Shown: positions 21,575 through 31,894, numbered from the stretch's first letter. The stretch is DNA of 64,000 nt from Petunia secreta (GCA_029990175.1 JARKIP010000035.1:44096001-44160000); one strand, 5' to 3'. Made by a program: numbers and translations. The notes: generated by a model from the sequence alone, not told the origin.

Positions 21575-22395
21575 TTAGAAGTTGTGCTCGCAAGAATCAG
21601 ACCACTCAAATTTAGTTGTTTTCTGTGTCAATTTGGTCAGTGGAGCTGCAATAGAGGAAAAACCCTCTACGAACCTTCTGTAATAACCTGCCAAACCCAG
21701 AAAACTATGTACTTCAGTTGGCATCGTAGGTCTGGGCCAGTTCTTCACAGCCTCGATCTTCTGGCCATGTACTTTAATTCCTTCTGCTAAAACTATATGG
21801 CCAAGAAATGCCACTGAATCTAACCAGAATTCACACTTTGAGGACTTAGCATATAATTGTTGGTCCCAAAGAGTACCCAATACTGTGCGTAGGTGCTCCG
21901 CATGCTCTAATTCAGACATTGAATAGACGAGAATATCATCAATAAATACAATCCAAATTAAATCCTAGTAAGCCTTGAGTACGCTGTTCATCAGATCCAT
22001 AAATACTGCAGGGGCATCAGTGAGTCCAAACGACATCACTAAAAACATAATGGCCATATCTTATCCTGAATACAGTCTTAGGTATATCACATTCTCTGAC
22101 TCTAACCTGATGATAGCCTGATAGCAAATCTATCTTTGAGAAGTACTTGGCACCCTGGAGCTGGTCGAACAAGCCATCAATCTTTGGCAGAGGGTGTTTA
22201 TTCTTAATTGGGACTTTATTTAGCTGTCTATAATCTATGCACATACGTAGAGAGCCATCTTTCTTTTTCAGAAATAATACCGAGGCTCCCCACGGGGAAA
22301 TGCTGGGTCTGATGAGGCCTTTATCGAACAAATTCTTCAGTTGCTCCTTAAGTTCTTTCAGTAATGCAGGTGTCATCCTTAAAAACATGCCCCTG
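21575..22395 (-). pseudogene. Reverse transcriptase of the chromovirus, unit 1 (broken)
   Basis: The N-terminal part (22395-22017) reads PALLKELKEQLKNLFDKG, SPWGASVLFLKKKDGS, CIDYRQLNKV and FSKIDLLSGYHQVR, all conserved Ty3 RT motifs. A frameshift follows RIRYGHY. The palm continues as MSFGLTDAP, then a stop (TAG, plus coordinates 21965-21967). The FIDD box (21935-21946), a variant of YxDD, is followed by LVYSMSELEHAEHLRTVLG and FLGHIVLAEGIKV. The unit 2 copy lacks this stop. Confidence 0.9.
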
Positions 22396-23427
22396 ATGGG
22401 GTGCTGGTGCTGAGGAAGCAAATACTGATCTAGCTGGCTGGGCTGCACCACTACCACCCCTAGTCGGGAAATCTCTCATGAAATGTCCTGCCTTTTGAGA
22501 AATATAACAAGTATCAACTCCTAACTGACATGGTCCCATGTGGCGTCCATCACAATCTGGACATCTGAGATATGTCTGACCGGCCTGTACAGAAGTACCA
22601 CGACGCTTAAATCCTGAAGTCTGTGATGCGTGAATAGTTATGGACCGAGGAGGTCTATCATATCTCAGGCTACGGGACTCTGGAGGTATACTAGCTGGTG
22701 GTTGTCTAACACTCTGCTGCCTACTCACTCCAGATGTCTCACTAAATGAACAAGATAATATTCCCCTCTTATGTAACCCTCTATCCCTGTCGGCTCTCTG
22801 TTTCCGCTTATTTCTTCTTAAGTGATAAAGAAAATGCTTGAGTGCGTAATAGGATCATACCTGGCTTCATAGCAACAGTGAGGCACTCACTCACCAATTG
22901 TGGACCTAGTCCCACTATATACCTGTGAATTCTATCCTCCATACTCGCTACCACCGTAGGGGCAAACCGTGCTAAAAAATTAAAGCGATAATTATACTCT
23001 TCTACACTCAAACTTCCCTGTCTCAAGGTTAGGAACCGATCGACACATTCTCTCTATCACTCTGTAGGCATATATGAATGAAAGAAGGTATCCATGAATT
23101 CCTACTAAGTCGCCGCAGTAGAATCTGGCCCTCTGGTAACTCCCACGTCTAATACCACCCTGCTACTAGGTCATGCAATCTAAATGTAGCTAACTCTACT
23201 GACTTTGTGTCTAACACGTACATGACCCTCAACACCCTGGCTATCCTCTCTAGAAAATCCTGAGGGTCCTCTCATGTATGGGATATAGTAAAGACTAGAG
23301 GCTTTAGTCGGATAAAATCCCTGATCCTGGATCCAGTATCTCCCAGGGCATCTGCACTATACTGTTTAGTCTGAGCAACTACAAAACTGGGTAATAATCT
23401 GATGGCATCCCTCACTTCCTATCCCTG
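22396..23427 (-). pseudogene. Gag of the chromovirus, N-terminally truncated
   Basis: From 23427 downward, shifting frames give EVRDAIRLLPSFV, IRDFIRLKPLVF, EDPQDFLERIARVLRVM and SVELATFRLHDLVAGWY, then an open piece MRQGSLSVEEYNYRFNFLA (23026-22808). A zinc knuckle is present as CPDCDGRHMGPC followed by CYISQKAGHFMRD (about 22560-22460), with some cysteines lost. This is classical Ty3 gag. The knuckle runs directly into RT with no protease between. Confidence 0.85.
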
Positions 23428-24127
23428 TGATGCAGTCCAAATTGAGGATGATTCTAAGAGTCGGGATAAGGAGTTATCGGACCTTCATCAATATTGGATG
23501 ATAGCTTGGAGAACATTTGTTCGGGCAGCATGTTAGAAGATCCTTGGGATTCGTTTGTTAGCATTGGAGAAGGGGCGTTCTAGAAAAATGCTTGGCGCGT
23601 GGTACTCGCGTGGCACACGGCCTATATTTTCTAGACAATTCAGCCGCGTGGAGGGCTCTTTTATTGGCCTTAATGCGCTGTATTTTTCAGCACTTTTTCA
23701 TACTTTTGCATAGCTAGACCTATTTATTTTATGGTGCTTATTTATCCCTGCGTGACTATTGATATTTAGCTCTCTTGGGGGCTATTTCTTTACCTTTTTG
23801 GCGTGTGAGGTTCACCTATATAAACCTAACACTTAGTTTATTTTTTCAGCACCTTACACATTATTAAAAAGAAACACAGTTTTTGCTAAAACCTATTTCA
23901 TCTGGGAATTCTTGTTCTTTTTGTGTGAAATTGAATTGAACTACTTCCTTCTTCTTGATCATTCAACTTTCAATTCCTAGTTGTCTTGAGGGTTGTTGCG
24001 CAGTATAGGTCCTTCTTGGCTTCATCAGGAAGGTAAGTAGACTAGTTCCTACTTGCAATTCTTGGTAGATCAAAGATAGTCTTGCTTTTATCCTTTATTT
24101 TCATTTTTTGTTGTTAATCTTGCATCA
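23428..24127 (+). mobile_element. 5' LTR of E3 (700 bp)
   Basis: Starts TGATGCAGTC, matching the 3' copy at 27882, and ends TGCATCA before the primer site. A TATA box (TATATAAA, 23817-23824) sits about two-thirds along. Confidence 0.8.
23817..23824 (+). promoter_or_regulatory. TATA box in the E3 LTR
   Basis: TATATAAA in the context CACCTATATAAACC, at a typical U3/R position about 300 bp before the LTR end. Promoter activity is inferred. Confidence 0.6.
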
Positions 24128-24129
24128 GT

Positions 24130-24142
24130 TGGTATTCAGAGC
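24130..24142 (+). other. Primer-binding site of E3
   Basis: TGGTATTCAGAGC differs from the tRNA-Met complement by one inserted T. Both units share it. Confidence 0.75.
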
Positions 24143-25382
24143 TTGGAGAGGGTTTGTTTCTACAACACCAATCCTGTTCTTCATGTCCTTGTTTAGGTTC
24201 TTTAATTTTCATTTTCGTTAAAAAAAATACTGTTCACGGTGGTACTGTTCATAAAAAAAAAGTGAAAAGGAAAAGAACCAGCAGTGTTTATTGTTGTTGA
24301 TTATCATACAGGCCTTGGTTGCAAGAAAACTTGACTAAAGAAATGATTTGTTTGAATCTTGAAGTTTTAAACGATTCTTGAAGAGTTTCTTGAAGATTCT
24401 TAGTGTGTTTCTTAATTTTCAACCGTTCTTGATTGATTCTTGATTTTTCTTGAAGGAGAATACTGTAAAACTTATTTGAGAAATAGGGTAGCGTGATAGT
24501 TGAAGGAAAACGTGTGAGAGGACTGATTTGGGCGTGAAATTGAAGCTTTTCTTGAAGTTCTTGGACAACAACTTGTTGTTCTCAGATAGAAGAAGAAGTA
24601 GCTTGAGTTGTTCTTGATGTTTCACACGTTGAATTGTTGGTTTAGTTGCTGGAAATTTTTTGTGTTTAAGCTACTTAGAGGCGCTGAACTTGTGAGGAAG
24701 AAAGAGGAAAACCTCATCCTAATTCATGAAGGAAACAAATTCTAATTCGAAGGGAAGAAGTTTACCAACTTTCCAAGTAAGGGAATTAGTTTTCCTTTGG
24801 CTTTGGGAGAGTGTGAGGTTGGCTGATCCTAGGGGAAAAGGGAAGGGAATTTCGGCTTTGGAGTATAGAAAAAAGGGTAAAAGTTCTCCAAATTAGAGTT
24901 GGAAAGCAAGGGAAAAGAGGGAAAACTTATCCTACTATGAAAGGGAGAGCTCTAGGCGCCAATTTAAGGGTGAAAATTCAGCTTTTCTCTAGGATTTCCT
25001 TTTTCTTTGTGAACATTGCTTCTAATTAGTAATTCTTAGGTAATTCTCCTACTTAAGTTAATTACTAATATTTGAGCTTGCAGGACTTCGTGCTAAAACT
25101 CAGAATTTCCAACTTTCATAGTTAATTCTTTGACTTCCCGTGCTCACTTTAAAAGTTGTCCGTCTATAGAGTCCCATAAATTCACTCATCCCGAAGAGAA
25201 CTAGTGAATTTGTGAACTTGAAAGGTCGTTGAGTAACTTGATCAATTTGAGGAAGCCATTTTGGACAAGTTTGTGAGATTCTACTTTAAATTTGAGTGAA
25301 CCCGAGTGTCAGTCAAAGAGAGGGTGCGGGTGAGGTATTTTGCTAATCTTAACATATTTTGTAGTCTTTGTTTGTGTGCAGG
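24143..25382 (+). other. E3 leader, 1.2 kb, no supported gene
   Basis: A long AT-rich leader between PBS and the first coding remnant, with many short TTCTTGA-type repeats near 24340-24550. Minus-strand open frames here have no support. It ends in a polypyrimidine/TGTGCAG sequence (about 25370-25381) resembling a splice acceptor just before the ATG of the gag-like frame. Confidence 0.5.
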
Positions 25383-26010
25383 TACATGACTGGAGTAGTT
25401 GATAAACAAGAGGGTGTTCCCAAGCTTACTTTGGCTGATCTTTGGGCCGAGATGAGAGTAATGAAAGCGAACTTAGGGCATTGACAGAATGGGAGCCCGA
25501 GTTGATAATCTTGAAAAGGAGCAGCCATCTCTGACTCCAAAATCTTCTTATAATAAGTCAAACTTGGGAAATCCTGAAGTACTTATGCCAAAACCGAGAT
25601 TCCACAAGTTGAAGGTGAATGTTTGTGGTTATAAGGGCTTCAATCTAGAACTTGACGACTTGAGTGAACCCATGCTTATTTCACTAGATGTGGTTAATCC
25701 TTTGCACTTAACATGGGTGAGATGAAGATATCCATATCTCTATGATGGATATAAGGTTGAGTGGAAGGTCGAGGTAATAGTGTCACGAGGAGAATACCTT
25801 GAAACAGTTTGGTGTGATGTGTATCCTCTTCAAACATGTGACTTGTGTTTTTGGGCAGCTATGGTTCTTACATCGCAATGTTCCATATGTGCGAGATTGG
25901 ATAAGGCATGTGATAGACGATGAAAGATGGCCTTTAATGCCATTCCCACTTTCAAAAAAGTCCCAATAGTACCTATGCCTCTTTTATGCACGTAGAGGAG
26001 TGTAATAATC
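25383..26010 (+). pseudogene. E3 gag-like start and protease remnant, unit 1 (frameshifted)
   Basis: The frame starts at ATG 25386 as MTGVVDKQEG and is broken after about 32 codons by a 5-base deletion at 25480/25481 relative to unit 2. It resumes at about 25489 with RVDNLEKEQPSLTPKSS to 25725, then a stop. The next part, about 25740-25930, contains VWCDVYPLQTCDL, resembling the Ty3 retropepsin-to-RT region (WCDVxPM). That comparison is from memory of the family and is tentative. Confidence 0.5.
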
Positions 26011-26218
26011 AAAAGGAAAAGTTTGTGGTGAATAATGTAGTTGGGGTGCCACCGGAAAGACCAGAGGATGTAGTTGAAAAGAATATGAGAGAAAAGAAAG
26101 AAGAAAGAAAAGAGGGGAATTTTTTCACTTTCACACTTATAATTCTTCTTTTTCCTCTAATTGTTTAAATTCTCTTGCAGGTACCATTGGAAACAAGCTT
26201 GGGAGTGAACACCATTGA

Positions 26219-27049
26219 TTGGAAGTGCAAGAAGAAGGCATTTTAGGGTCTGCCCATGGTAATGTAGGGTCTGCACGTGCTGACTCTAAGCTTGAGGAAG
26301 ACAATGAAGGTAAACAAGGTCAATCTTGTGACCTTCAGGGTAAGTCTACTACACTCAATACTCTAGGAGCTAGTGAAGAGCCAGTTAATGATGAGAGTAT
26401 GAGTAGTGGTAATTTTTGTTTGGACCCTAAATTATCACTGCCTTGTAATGGACATTTATATAAGGTTTGCGACGATACACTAGTTGATCTTTAATATGCT
26501 CCCAAAATTAAAACTACTTGTGAGTTTGATGTAATGAAAACTAGTGTTGATAATTGTGCTGAGGGTCTAGGTATTAAAAGGAATGCTTATAAGGATGTCA
26601 TTGATGAAAGATTGCATGCTGTCCTAGAAATAGAATTTAAACATCACTTGTTTGATCCTGGAATTAAAGGTGTAGAGTCCTTTTCGAGTTCTTTTGATAT
26701 CAAAATGGACCATGGTAATGAGACTGAATTATGTGATTAGTTTGGTACTTTTGACGTCAATGGTGATTTGAATTTAAGTGAGACCTTTCTTGTGAATCTA
26801 TTCTTACGTGGAGATACTTGTTGTTTAGATAGTGAATTTGAATTTCTTAAGATTCCTTCTTGTGATGGTAGTAACTCCTTGTTTGATAGTAGTTCACTTG
26901 GTAGAGGGCATTGTTATGAGAAGGGAAGTGTGAATCTTTATTTAACTCCAGCTTCTTCTTTGTGTTGTCTAAATATTGCATTGAGCTTGGGTGTATACAT
27001 GTTTATGAAAATACGTCTTTTGTTGTGGAGACCATTGATGAAGTTACAC
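26219..27049 (+). pseudogene. E3 open region X, unknown acidic protein
   Basis: One forward frame is open for about 276 codons apart from stops at 26492-26494 and 26738-26740; no ATG opens it. The product would be acidic and serine-rich (LEEDNEGKQGQ, GASEEPVNDESMSSG) with FDPGIKGVESFSSSFD further on. I recognise no family. It follows a TTCTCTTGCAG splice-acceptor-like sequence (26170-26180) and lies where RT would be expected. Unit 2 keeps the same two stops and almost identical sequence. Confidence 0.45.
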
Positions 27050-27279
27050 TAGAAAACACTTTTCTACACTATTAATTTGCATATGATGAGGGTCATGAGG
27101 GTGTTAGGAGTTCTTGTGAGAGGGATGAAAATTCTGATTGTTACACATGTCGTGATGCTTTTGCTTACTCTAGGATATGGGATGGCAAATACTTGTATAT
27201 CATGATTCATGCTTCTTTGGTATACTATTGTTGTGATTGGATACATCCTTGTTCCTACAGCTTGTTGTTACAATATTAA

Positions 27280-28029
27280 TTTTTTGAGACATGTGTCAAG
27301 TTTGATGTGTTGACCTCGTTGGTTTTTGACCCGGGAATTGAGCATAAAATTGGTCACTTACTTGACTTAATGGCTTTGGAATGGGCTGGTAAGATGTTCC
27401 TGAATTTTGGTTTGATATGTCCTCCAAGTGTTATGTGTAACCTTGGAAAACACTCCCTGTATTTAGAAGTAATGCAAGTGGAAGGCTGTTGGAAAGATAC
27501 TCCGTGGGAGTTATTGTGGTATGCAATCCGAACTTGTAAACTCCATGAGGACGGTATGTTTTCTTGGCTTATGCTAATATTTGGGCTCTCTAAAGCCATG
27601 GTGATTAGTGTTATCATTTTTGGGCAGTTTGGCGGAGCAGTTGTGCCATCTCATGAGTGTGTTTTTGTGGGGCTATTTCTCTATTACCTAGCTGAGACTT
27701 GGGAGTTATCTAAACTCATTGTTGTCCGTATTTTGCAGGAATCAGATTCGAGGACGAATCCTTTCCAAGAGAGGGAGAATGATGTAGATTTAATCCGTGG
27801 AGGAGAGAAGATAAATATCTGTTATTGCCGTGTTGACGATGCTTTGATTTCAAGGACGAAATCCTTTCAAGAAAGGGAGGATGATGCAGTCAAAATTGAG
27901 CATGATTCTAAGAGTCGGGCTAAGCAGTTGTCGGACCTTCATCAATCTTGGATGATAGCTTGGAGAAGATTCTTTGGAGAACATTTGTTCGGGCAACATG
28001 TTAGAAGAGCCTTGAGATTCGTTGGTTAG
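27280..28029 (+). pseudogene. E3 open region Y, unknown protein with hydrophobic segments
   Basis: A forward frame is open from 27280 to 28029 and runs into the 3' LTR. It contains VFDPGIEHKIGHL, then CWKDTPWELLWYAIRTCK and hydrophobic stretches GMFSWLMLIFGL and MVISVIIFGQFGG. The end, SDSRTNPFQEREND, resembles the C-terminal tail of some Ty3 pol proteins just before the polypurine tract. I do not recognise the central part. There is no ATG at the start. In unit 2 the frame ends earlier, at 56918, because of one substitution. Confidence 0.45.
27748..27881 (+). other. Two polypurine-tract-like motifs before the E3 3' LTR
   Basis: CGAGGACGAATCCTTTCC plus a GAGAGGGAGAATGATG tract near 27750-27785 recurs about 100 bp later (27850-27885) as AAGGACGAAATCCTTTC plus GAAAGGGAGGATGATG. 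Only the second abuts the LTR. The first may be a duplicated, disused tract. Confidence 0.65.
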
Positions 28030-28121
28030 TACTGGAGAAGGGGCGTTCTAGAAGAATGCTTGGCGTGTGGTACTCGCGTGGCACGCAGCCTATATTTTCT
28101 AGAGAATTCAGCCGCGTGGAG
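27882..28121 (+). mobile_element. Truncated 3' LTR of E3
   Basis: Matches the first 240 bp of the 5' LTR (23428 onward) up to CCGCGTGGAG, then sequence changes abruptly. It differs from the 5' LTR at several positions, consistent with an old insertion. Confidence 0.8.
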
Positions 28122-28767
28122 TTTTGGTGTTGTGTTGTTTTTGTGAGGAAGAGACCTTGATTTATAGATATTCAAAACTTCTCCTTATAGATTTTCAATA
28201 TTTCTCCTCCAACAAAAAGATAATACCTTGAAGGAGCTTTAGTTCTTTTAGAATTATGTTCTTTCAAGAAACAGAGTTCTGATAGACTAGAAATTCAGGG
28301 AAAAAAACCCAAACAATTCTCCCCTTAGCCTGAATTTTTGACAAAATAATCTTTATCTTTTTTCCTCACATAATAGTCACACTGCTGCTTGGTCAAAAGG
28401 AGTCCAAAACTGGATTTAAAGGAGACAAAAAATAGATTAAAAGATTATATTGGTTAAAAGGAGTCATGCATTAAAAATAAGCATGGTTAAAATTGGAATT
28501 AGAGCCCATGCATTAAAAGTTGACATGGGTTGAAAGTATCCCAAGCATTGGTTGAAAAGGGTTTATTTTATTTTTAAAGATGTAGCAGCAACATTATTGT
28601 TGAAACTATGGTTGAAAATTTTTGTCTCCACATATATCTTCACAGTCAAATTTTGGTAAAAAAATATTTTTAATCATCAAATTGGTTGCGGCAAGAATTG
28701 AACCCGCATTGAACATGTCTTCAACCTCTTCAACCATGCTCATCAAACCATCAACTCTAATACCACC

Positions 28768-28909
28768 TGTTGGGATCGAAAGAACATGGTGCATGTAGAA
28801 GATAACACATCGAACTTTATGATAATGAATCAAACATAAAATGAAATATAAAAGAAGATTTTTGTTGAAAGTGGTTTTGGTCATGAATTGACCTACATAG
28901 GGAGAGATT
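28768..28909 (-). repeat. Left arm of an imperfect inverted repeat
   Basis: Pairs with 29399-29540. The best core, GGTCATGAATTGACCTACAT from 28879, has its exact complement within 29407-29430. The arms are LTR ends facing each other with about 490 bp between. Confidence 0.8.
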
Positions 28910-29134
28910 AAGAACTAATAATTAAAAAAATACAAATATAAAGTCTCTCCCTAATTATTGCTCTCAAATCATAAAATACTACACTGTGGAGTTTTGAAGA
29001 GATCTCAATTTATAGATTTTGCTGCTTTTCATGGGGTTAAATATCTTGGAACTAGTTGAAAGGAGCCCAAGAATGGGTTAAAATTTGGCAGTGGATATAA
29101 AGAGCTCATGTGTTAATAATAAGCATGAGTTGAT

Positions 29135-29540
29135 TGTTAGTGTTTTTCCCTAAATTTTTTAACATATTAGGACTCTTCTTGTTGAAGCAAAAGAAAAAGA
29201 CTCCTAAAAGAAATAAAACTCCTTCATATGCCTATCCTTTTCTTGGTGAAAAAGTATTCGACAACTATAAATAGATGATCTCTTCTTCACATAAAAAACA
29301 CAACACAAAATTCCACAATGTAGTCATTAAAAAGAATCATGTTTAGGGGGTGACTTTATATTTTTGTAATTTCTTTTTATATTAGTATTAGATCTTTCAA
29401 TCTCTTCCCTATGTAGGTCAATTCATGACCAAACTACAATAAATAAAGACTTCTTTTTAAACCCTTTAATGTCTCATTTATTATCATCCAATATTTGATG
29501 TGTTAGCTTCTACATACACCATGTTGTTTCGATCCCAACA
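29135..29540 (+). mobile_element. Plus-strand short LTR (406 bp), apparently solo
   Basis: Starts TGTTAGTGTTTTTCCC, ends GATCCCAACA, and has a TATA box CTATAAATAG at 29265-29274. No primer site follows, so it looks like a solo LTR. No clear target-site duplication is visible. Confidence 0.55.
29399..29540 (+). repeat. Right arm of the imperfect inverted repeat
   Basis: Reverse-complement partner of 28768-28909. A transcript across both arms could fold back on itself. Confidence 0.8.
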
Positions 29541-29639
29541 AAGCTAGCAACGTCCTGCTCCTCAATCAAGCTGCGGTTGATTGAGTCCGGGAGTGAAATC
29601 TGTCGAAACAAAAATACGACACATGAAACAGATAGGGAG

Positions 29640-29656
29640 TGAGTCATAAGGACTCA
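29640..29656. other. Palindrome related to the LARD-A LTR palindrome
   Basis: TGAGTCATAAGGACTCA: the same 6-bp arms as at 6459 and 10598, loop differing by one base, opposite orientation. Flanks also match in part (TTACTGAGTCC against TTATTGAGTCC). Confidence 0.7.
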
Positions 29657-30530
29657 GTAAGCCATGAATAACTTTTTAACTCTGAGAAATAGTCAAACTA
29701 GCTAGGAAACAGAAAGTAATGACAAATAAAAGATAAGCAAGCACTACTCATATGAAGATAGCAAACACATGTTTATCCCTAAAATTGGACATCTAGGTTA
29801 GCAATTGAATTTATAAGAGAATGACAATTAATACAGTAAACACGATGGAAATACTAAGTAAATAAAGAGAAAAGTAATAAACAAGATATTAAGTAACATT
29901 ATTCCTTGAGAATAGTTGGATTCTGTGTGAATTTCTTGATGTAAAATACAATATAAGGAGGGGTATTTATTATAGAGATTTACCTAGACCTAATTATGGT
30001 AAAATACAAAGACAAATAAAGGCTATGGGCCTATAAACTAAATGGGCGGTATATATGAAACCCTAACTAGGAGGCTGTAAACTCTAGGGCGGTAAGATGT
30101 ACGCCTTGCGCCCTACACCCGTACCGTCTGAACGGTCGTAACTCGAGGAGAAGGTGTGTATCTTGTATGCCCAATGGCTTTTAAGATAAGTCTAGTCTCG
30201 CCAGGTGGACTCGTTTTATCGTGATAAAAGGTGGCATATTTTTGCCCACATAGTCAGTCCCCCACTTGTTGCATGCTTACATGAGCAGTTAGGAAGTGAA
30301 AGCGGTGTACAAGACGAATTTGAAAAGACATCTCTCTAACTCCTTGAAACTTATAGTCTCTTTGACTAAGAATGATGCTGATTTCTTCGAGAACTCCACG
30401 TGTCTTCATCACATTGGTTGATGTTGATTCTATGTACCTTTCCAAGAAAACTTTTACTACGCCGAATAGATCATATCTCAAGATATAATTACGTTTGATC
30501 GTTTCATGCTCCGTCCTTATCTTCTCAAGC

Positions 30531-30540
30531 CTATAAATAG
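30531..30540 (+). promoter_or_regulatory. TATA box in unassigned LTR-like DNA
   Basis: CTATAAATAG followed by GGGCTTTGCG. It lies about 260 bp before the first ATG of the broken frame at 30789. Unit 2 has it at 59502-59511. Confidence 0.5.
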
Positions 30541-30788
30541 GGGCTTTGCGATAGTGGTGGAATACAAAATCTACCGTAGAAAAACGCTTCATCTCTTCAA
30601 TGTTTCCTTATGAAAGCATAAATCCTTTGCCGCTGAAAATTTTTGCCTTTGACCCTTGTCTGATATTCTCGGAAATACACCTTTGTTCAGAATGGATGGT
30701 GCTTGAGAAAACTGTAGGCAAAAGGCCATCTGCAATTTTCTTCCTCTTTTTCTCCATCCATAAATGGATGAACGGAGTCCCCTGAGTC

Positions 30789-31202
30789 ATGAGGTTTGAT
30801 TGGGATTCTAATGATATTCTTCGTAATGTCTTCAATGTAGCATGTGCAGTGATTACAGTGTGCTCTTCTTGTAACACAGTGGTTGTGGTGATATCCTCTT
30901 GTCATGTGGGGTCAGAACGCTTGGCCCTTTCAGCTACCATAAGGCATCTCCGGCAGGATGTTTATGGCGTTCGGTTAGCTTCTTTGACGGCGTAGGGTTG
31001 AAAGCTCATGTGCCTGGCTCCGTTTCATGGCATGCAAGAGGATATAACTTCGTGCCATCAGCAGATCAACGAGTCACCAAGCTCTAACTCTGCTCGCGGT
31101 TCAAGGTTGTCTCCTTGTTCAGCTGAATTCCCATACAATGCCTCTTCGGCCGCTGGCTATGGGATACCTGAGGGAAGAGGCACCCGTATGGTAGGTTCCT
31201 AG
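30789..31202 (+). pseudogene. Broken frame of unknown identity
   Basis: One frame runs from ATG 30789 to 31202, interrupted only near 30993-31001 by TAG and TGA one codon apart. The parts encode MRFDWDSNDILRNVFN..., a cysteine/valine-rich stretch (CSSCNTVVVVISSC) and, after the stops, MCLAPFHGMQEDITSCHQQ. Unit 2 has the same structure with a few substitutions. I do not recognise it. Confidence 0.35.
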
Positions 31203-31886
31203 CTCAAACCTCCTCGTCTTCGATAAGCTCCCAATTTTGCTTGAATATCTGTGTGGGAGTGCACTCCTACTTGGCCAGCGGAGGTCGAAGCAGATTTTCT
31301 AGTTTCTGTTCACGTTCAACGGATGAGATGGAAGAGGGTTGTATCCGTTCTCAGATGCATCTGAGGACCCTTGCTTTGATCAAGGTATCTGAGCTTTAGT
31401 TATATCAGCAGATGTATGCTGAAGAATTTTTGGGCTGACATATCCCCTTATGCCGGGAAGAACTTTGAACTTCTTAGCGGCTTGTAGCTACCATCCAGAT
31501 GAAGGATCGTCAGCCATGCAGATTTTGAGAAGTTTGTTATTTTTCCTTTTTTGTTTTTTTTTTTAGAATACCTACAATAAATATGATGAGCCTACAAGAT
31601 GTTTGTTATTAAAAGACACGCGTGCGCACTGAGGGGCGCATCATTTGCATCAGTAGGTGACGACTTGTATTGCGCCCATAATGGGACGTCTTTAGCCCGT
31701 GTATATAATGGGCCATTTTTGCATTCCAACTAGAACGCATGCGCTTGTATACACGAGTATTTTAAGACTTTCTAGCACTATGCGGGTGGGCGTCCCCACA
31801 AGTATGTAGGTTCAAATTTTTTGAATTTACAAGTTCAACTTATGACTAATATTTGGTGGCTGAGCTAGACGTGATCTAGCTCTAAG

Positions 31887-31894
31887 CGATAATT
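31887..31894. other. Tandem-duplication junction with 8-bp filler
   Basis: Unit 1 matches the end of unit 2 up to base 31886, and unit 2 matches the start of unit 1 from base 31895. The eight bases between, cgataatt, belong to neither alignment. The bases around the two breakpoints share no obvious homology longer than a base or two. This suits end joining with short filler or replication template switching better than unequal crossing-over between repeats. Confidence 0.8.

Larger units (their letters stand above)
19557..23427 (-). mobile_element. Decayed minus-strand Ty3/gypsy chromovirus, internal region
   Basis: Domains in transcription order, high to low coordinates: gag (23427-22480), RT (22395-21575), RNase H (21559-21120), integrase zinc finger (21025-20735), integrase core (20697-20280), integrase C-terminal and chromodomain (20280-19640). 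This is the gag-PR-RT-RH-IN-chromodomain order of chromoviruses of Tekay/Del type, with protease missing. The right end stops exactly at the E3 LTR start, so the 5' LTR and start of gag are absent. Frameshifts and stops throughout make it a pseudo-element. Confidence 0.88.
23428..28121 (+). mobile_element. E3, plus-strand non-autonomous LTR element, 3' truncated
   Basis: 5' LTR 23428-24127, PBS, long leader, gag/protease remnant, two unrecognised open regions, two polypurine-like motifs and a 240-bp 3' LTR piece (27882-28121). The 3' LTR stops where it meets the TRIM-like cluster. The 5' end abuts the truncated chromovirus, so no target-site duplication can be checked. I found no RT, RNase H or integrase. 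Confidence 0.82.
28122..29540. mobile_element. Cluster of short TRIM-like LTRs in opposite orientations
   Basis: A minus-strand LTR ends at 28768 (CGATCCCAACA read on that strand) and is followed by GGTGGTATTAGAG, a diverged tRNA-Met primer site, then a short internal piece to about 28330 with AGGCTAAGGGGAGAA as a possible polypurine tract. A plus-strand LTR of the same family occupies 29135-29540. The minus LTR's upstream part (28910-29134) is interrupted by it. I found no protein-coding capacity. Size and structure suggest a TRIM-like element, but exact ends are unclear. Confidence 0.55.
2984..31886 (+). repeat. Unit 1 of a 28.9-kb direct tandem duplication
   Basis: This block recurs in the same orientation at 31895-60858. 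Matching landmarks keep an offset of 28911 at the left, 28894 in the middle and 28971-28973 at the right, so the copies are collinear with small indels. A by-eye comparison of the first 1.2 kb found three substitutions. The left edge lies inside the internal region of LARD-A1 and the right edge inside unassigned retroelement-like DNA, so neither edge is an element terminus. All nested elements inside are shared and therefore predate the duplication. A real segmental duplication and a false duplication from two haplotypes in the assembly both remain possible. Confidence 0.95.
29541..31886 (+). mobile_element. Unassigned LTR/leader-like sequence at the end of unit 1
   Basis: Contains the palindrome TGAGTCATAAGGACTCA (29640-29656), a TATA box CTATAAATAG (30531-30540) and a GGGCGG/CGCC-rich patch near 30040-30130. 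From 30789 a broken forward frame reads MRFDWDSNDILRNVFN. The combination resembles a retroelement LTR and leader on the plus strand, but I could not find termini, PBS or pol. The right end continues, in unit 2, into the DNA before the Tat pol remnant. Confidence 0.4.

Noticed and set aside
24419..24625. Minus-strand frame in the E3 leader
   Set aside because: Opposite to the element's direction, in low-complexity TTCTTGA-rich sequence; no family recognised.
28640..28770. tRNA gene near the GGTGGTATTAGAG motif
   Set aside because: It is a diverged primer-binding site next to an LTR end; no cloverleaf or promoter boxes are present.
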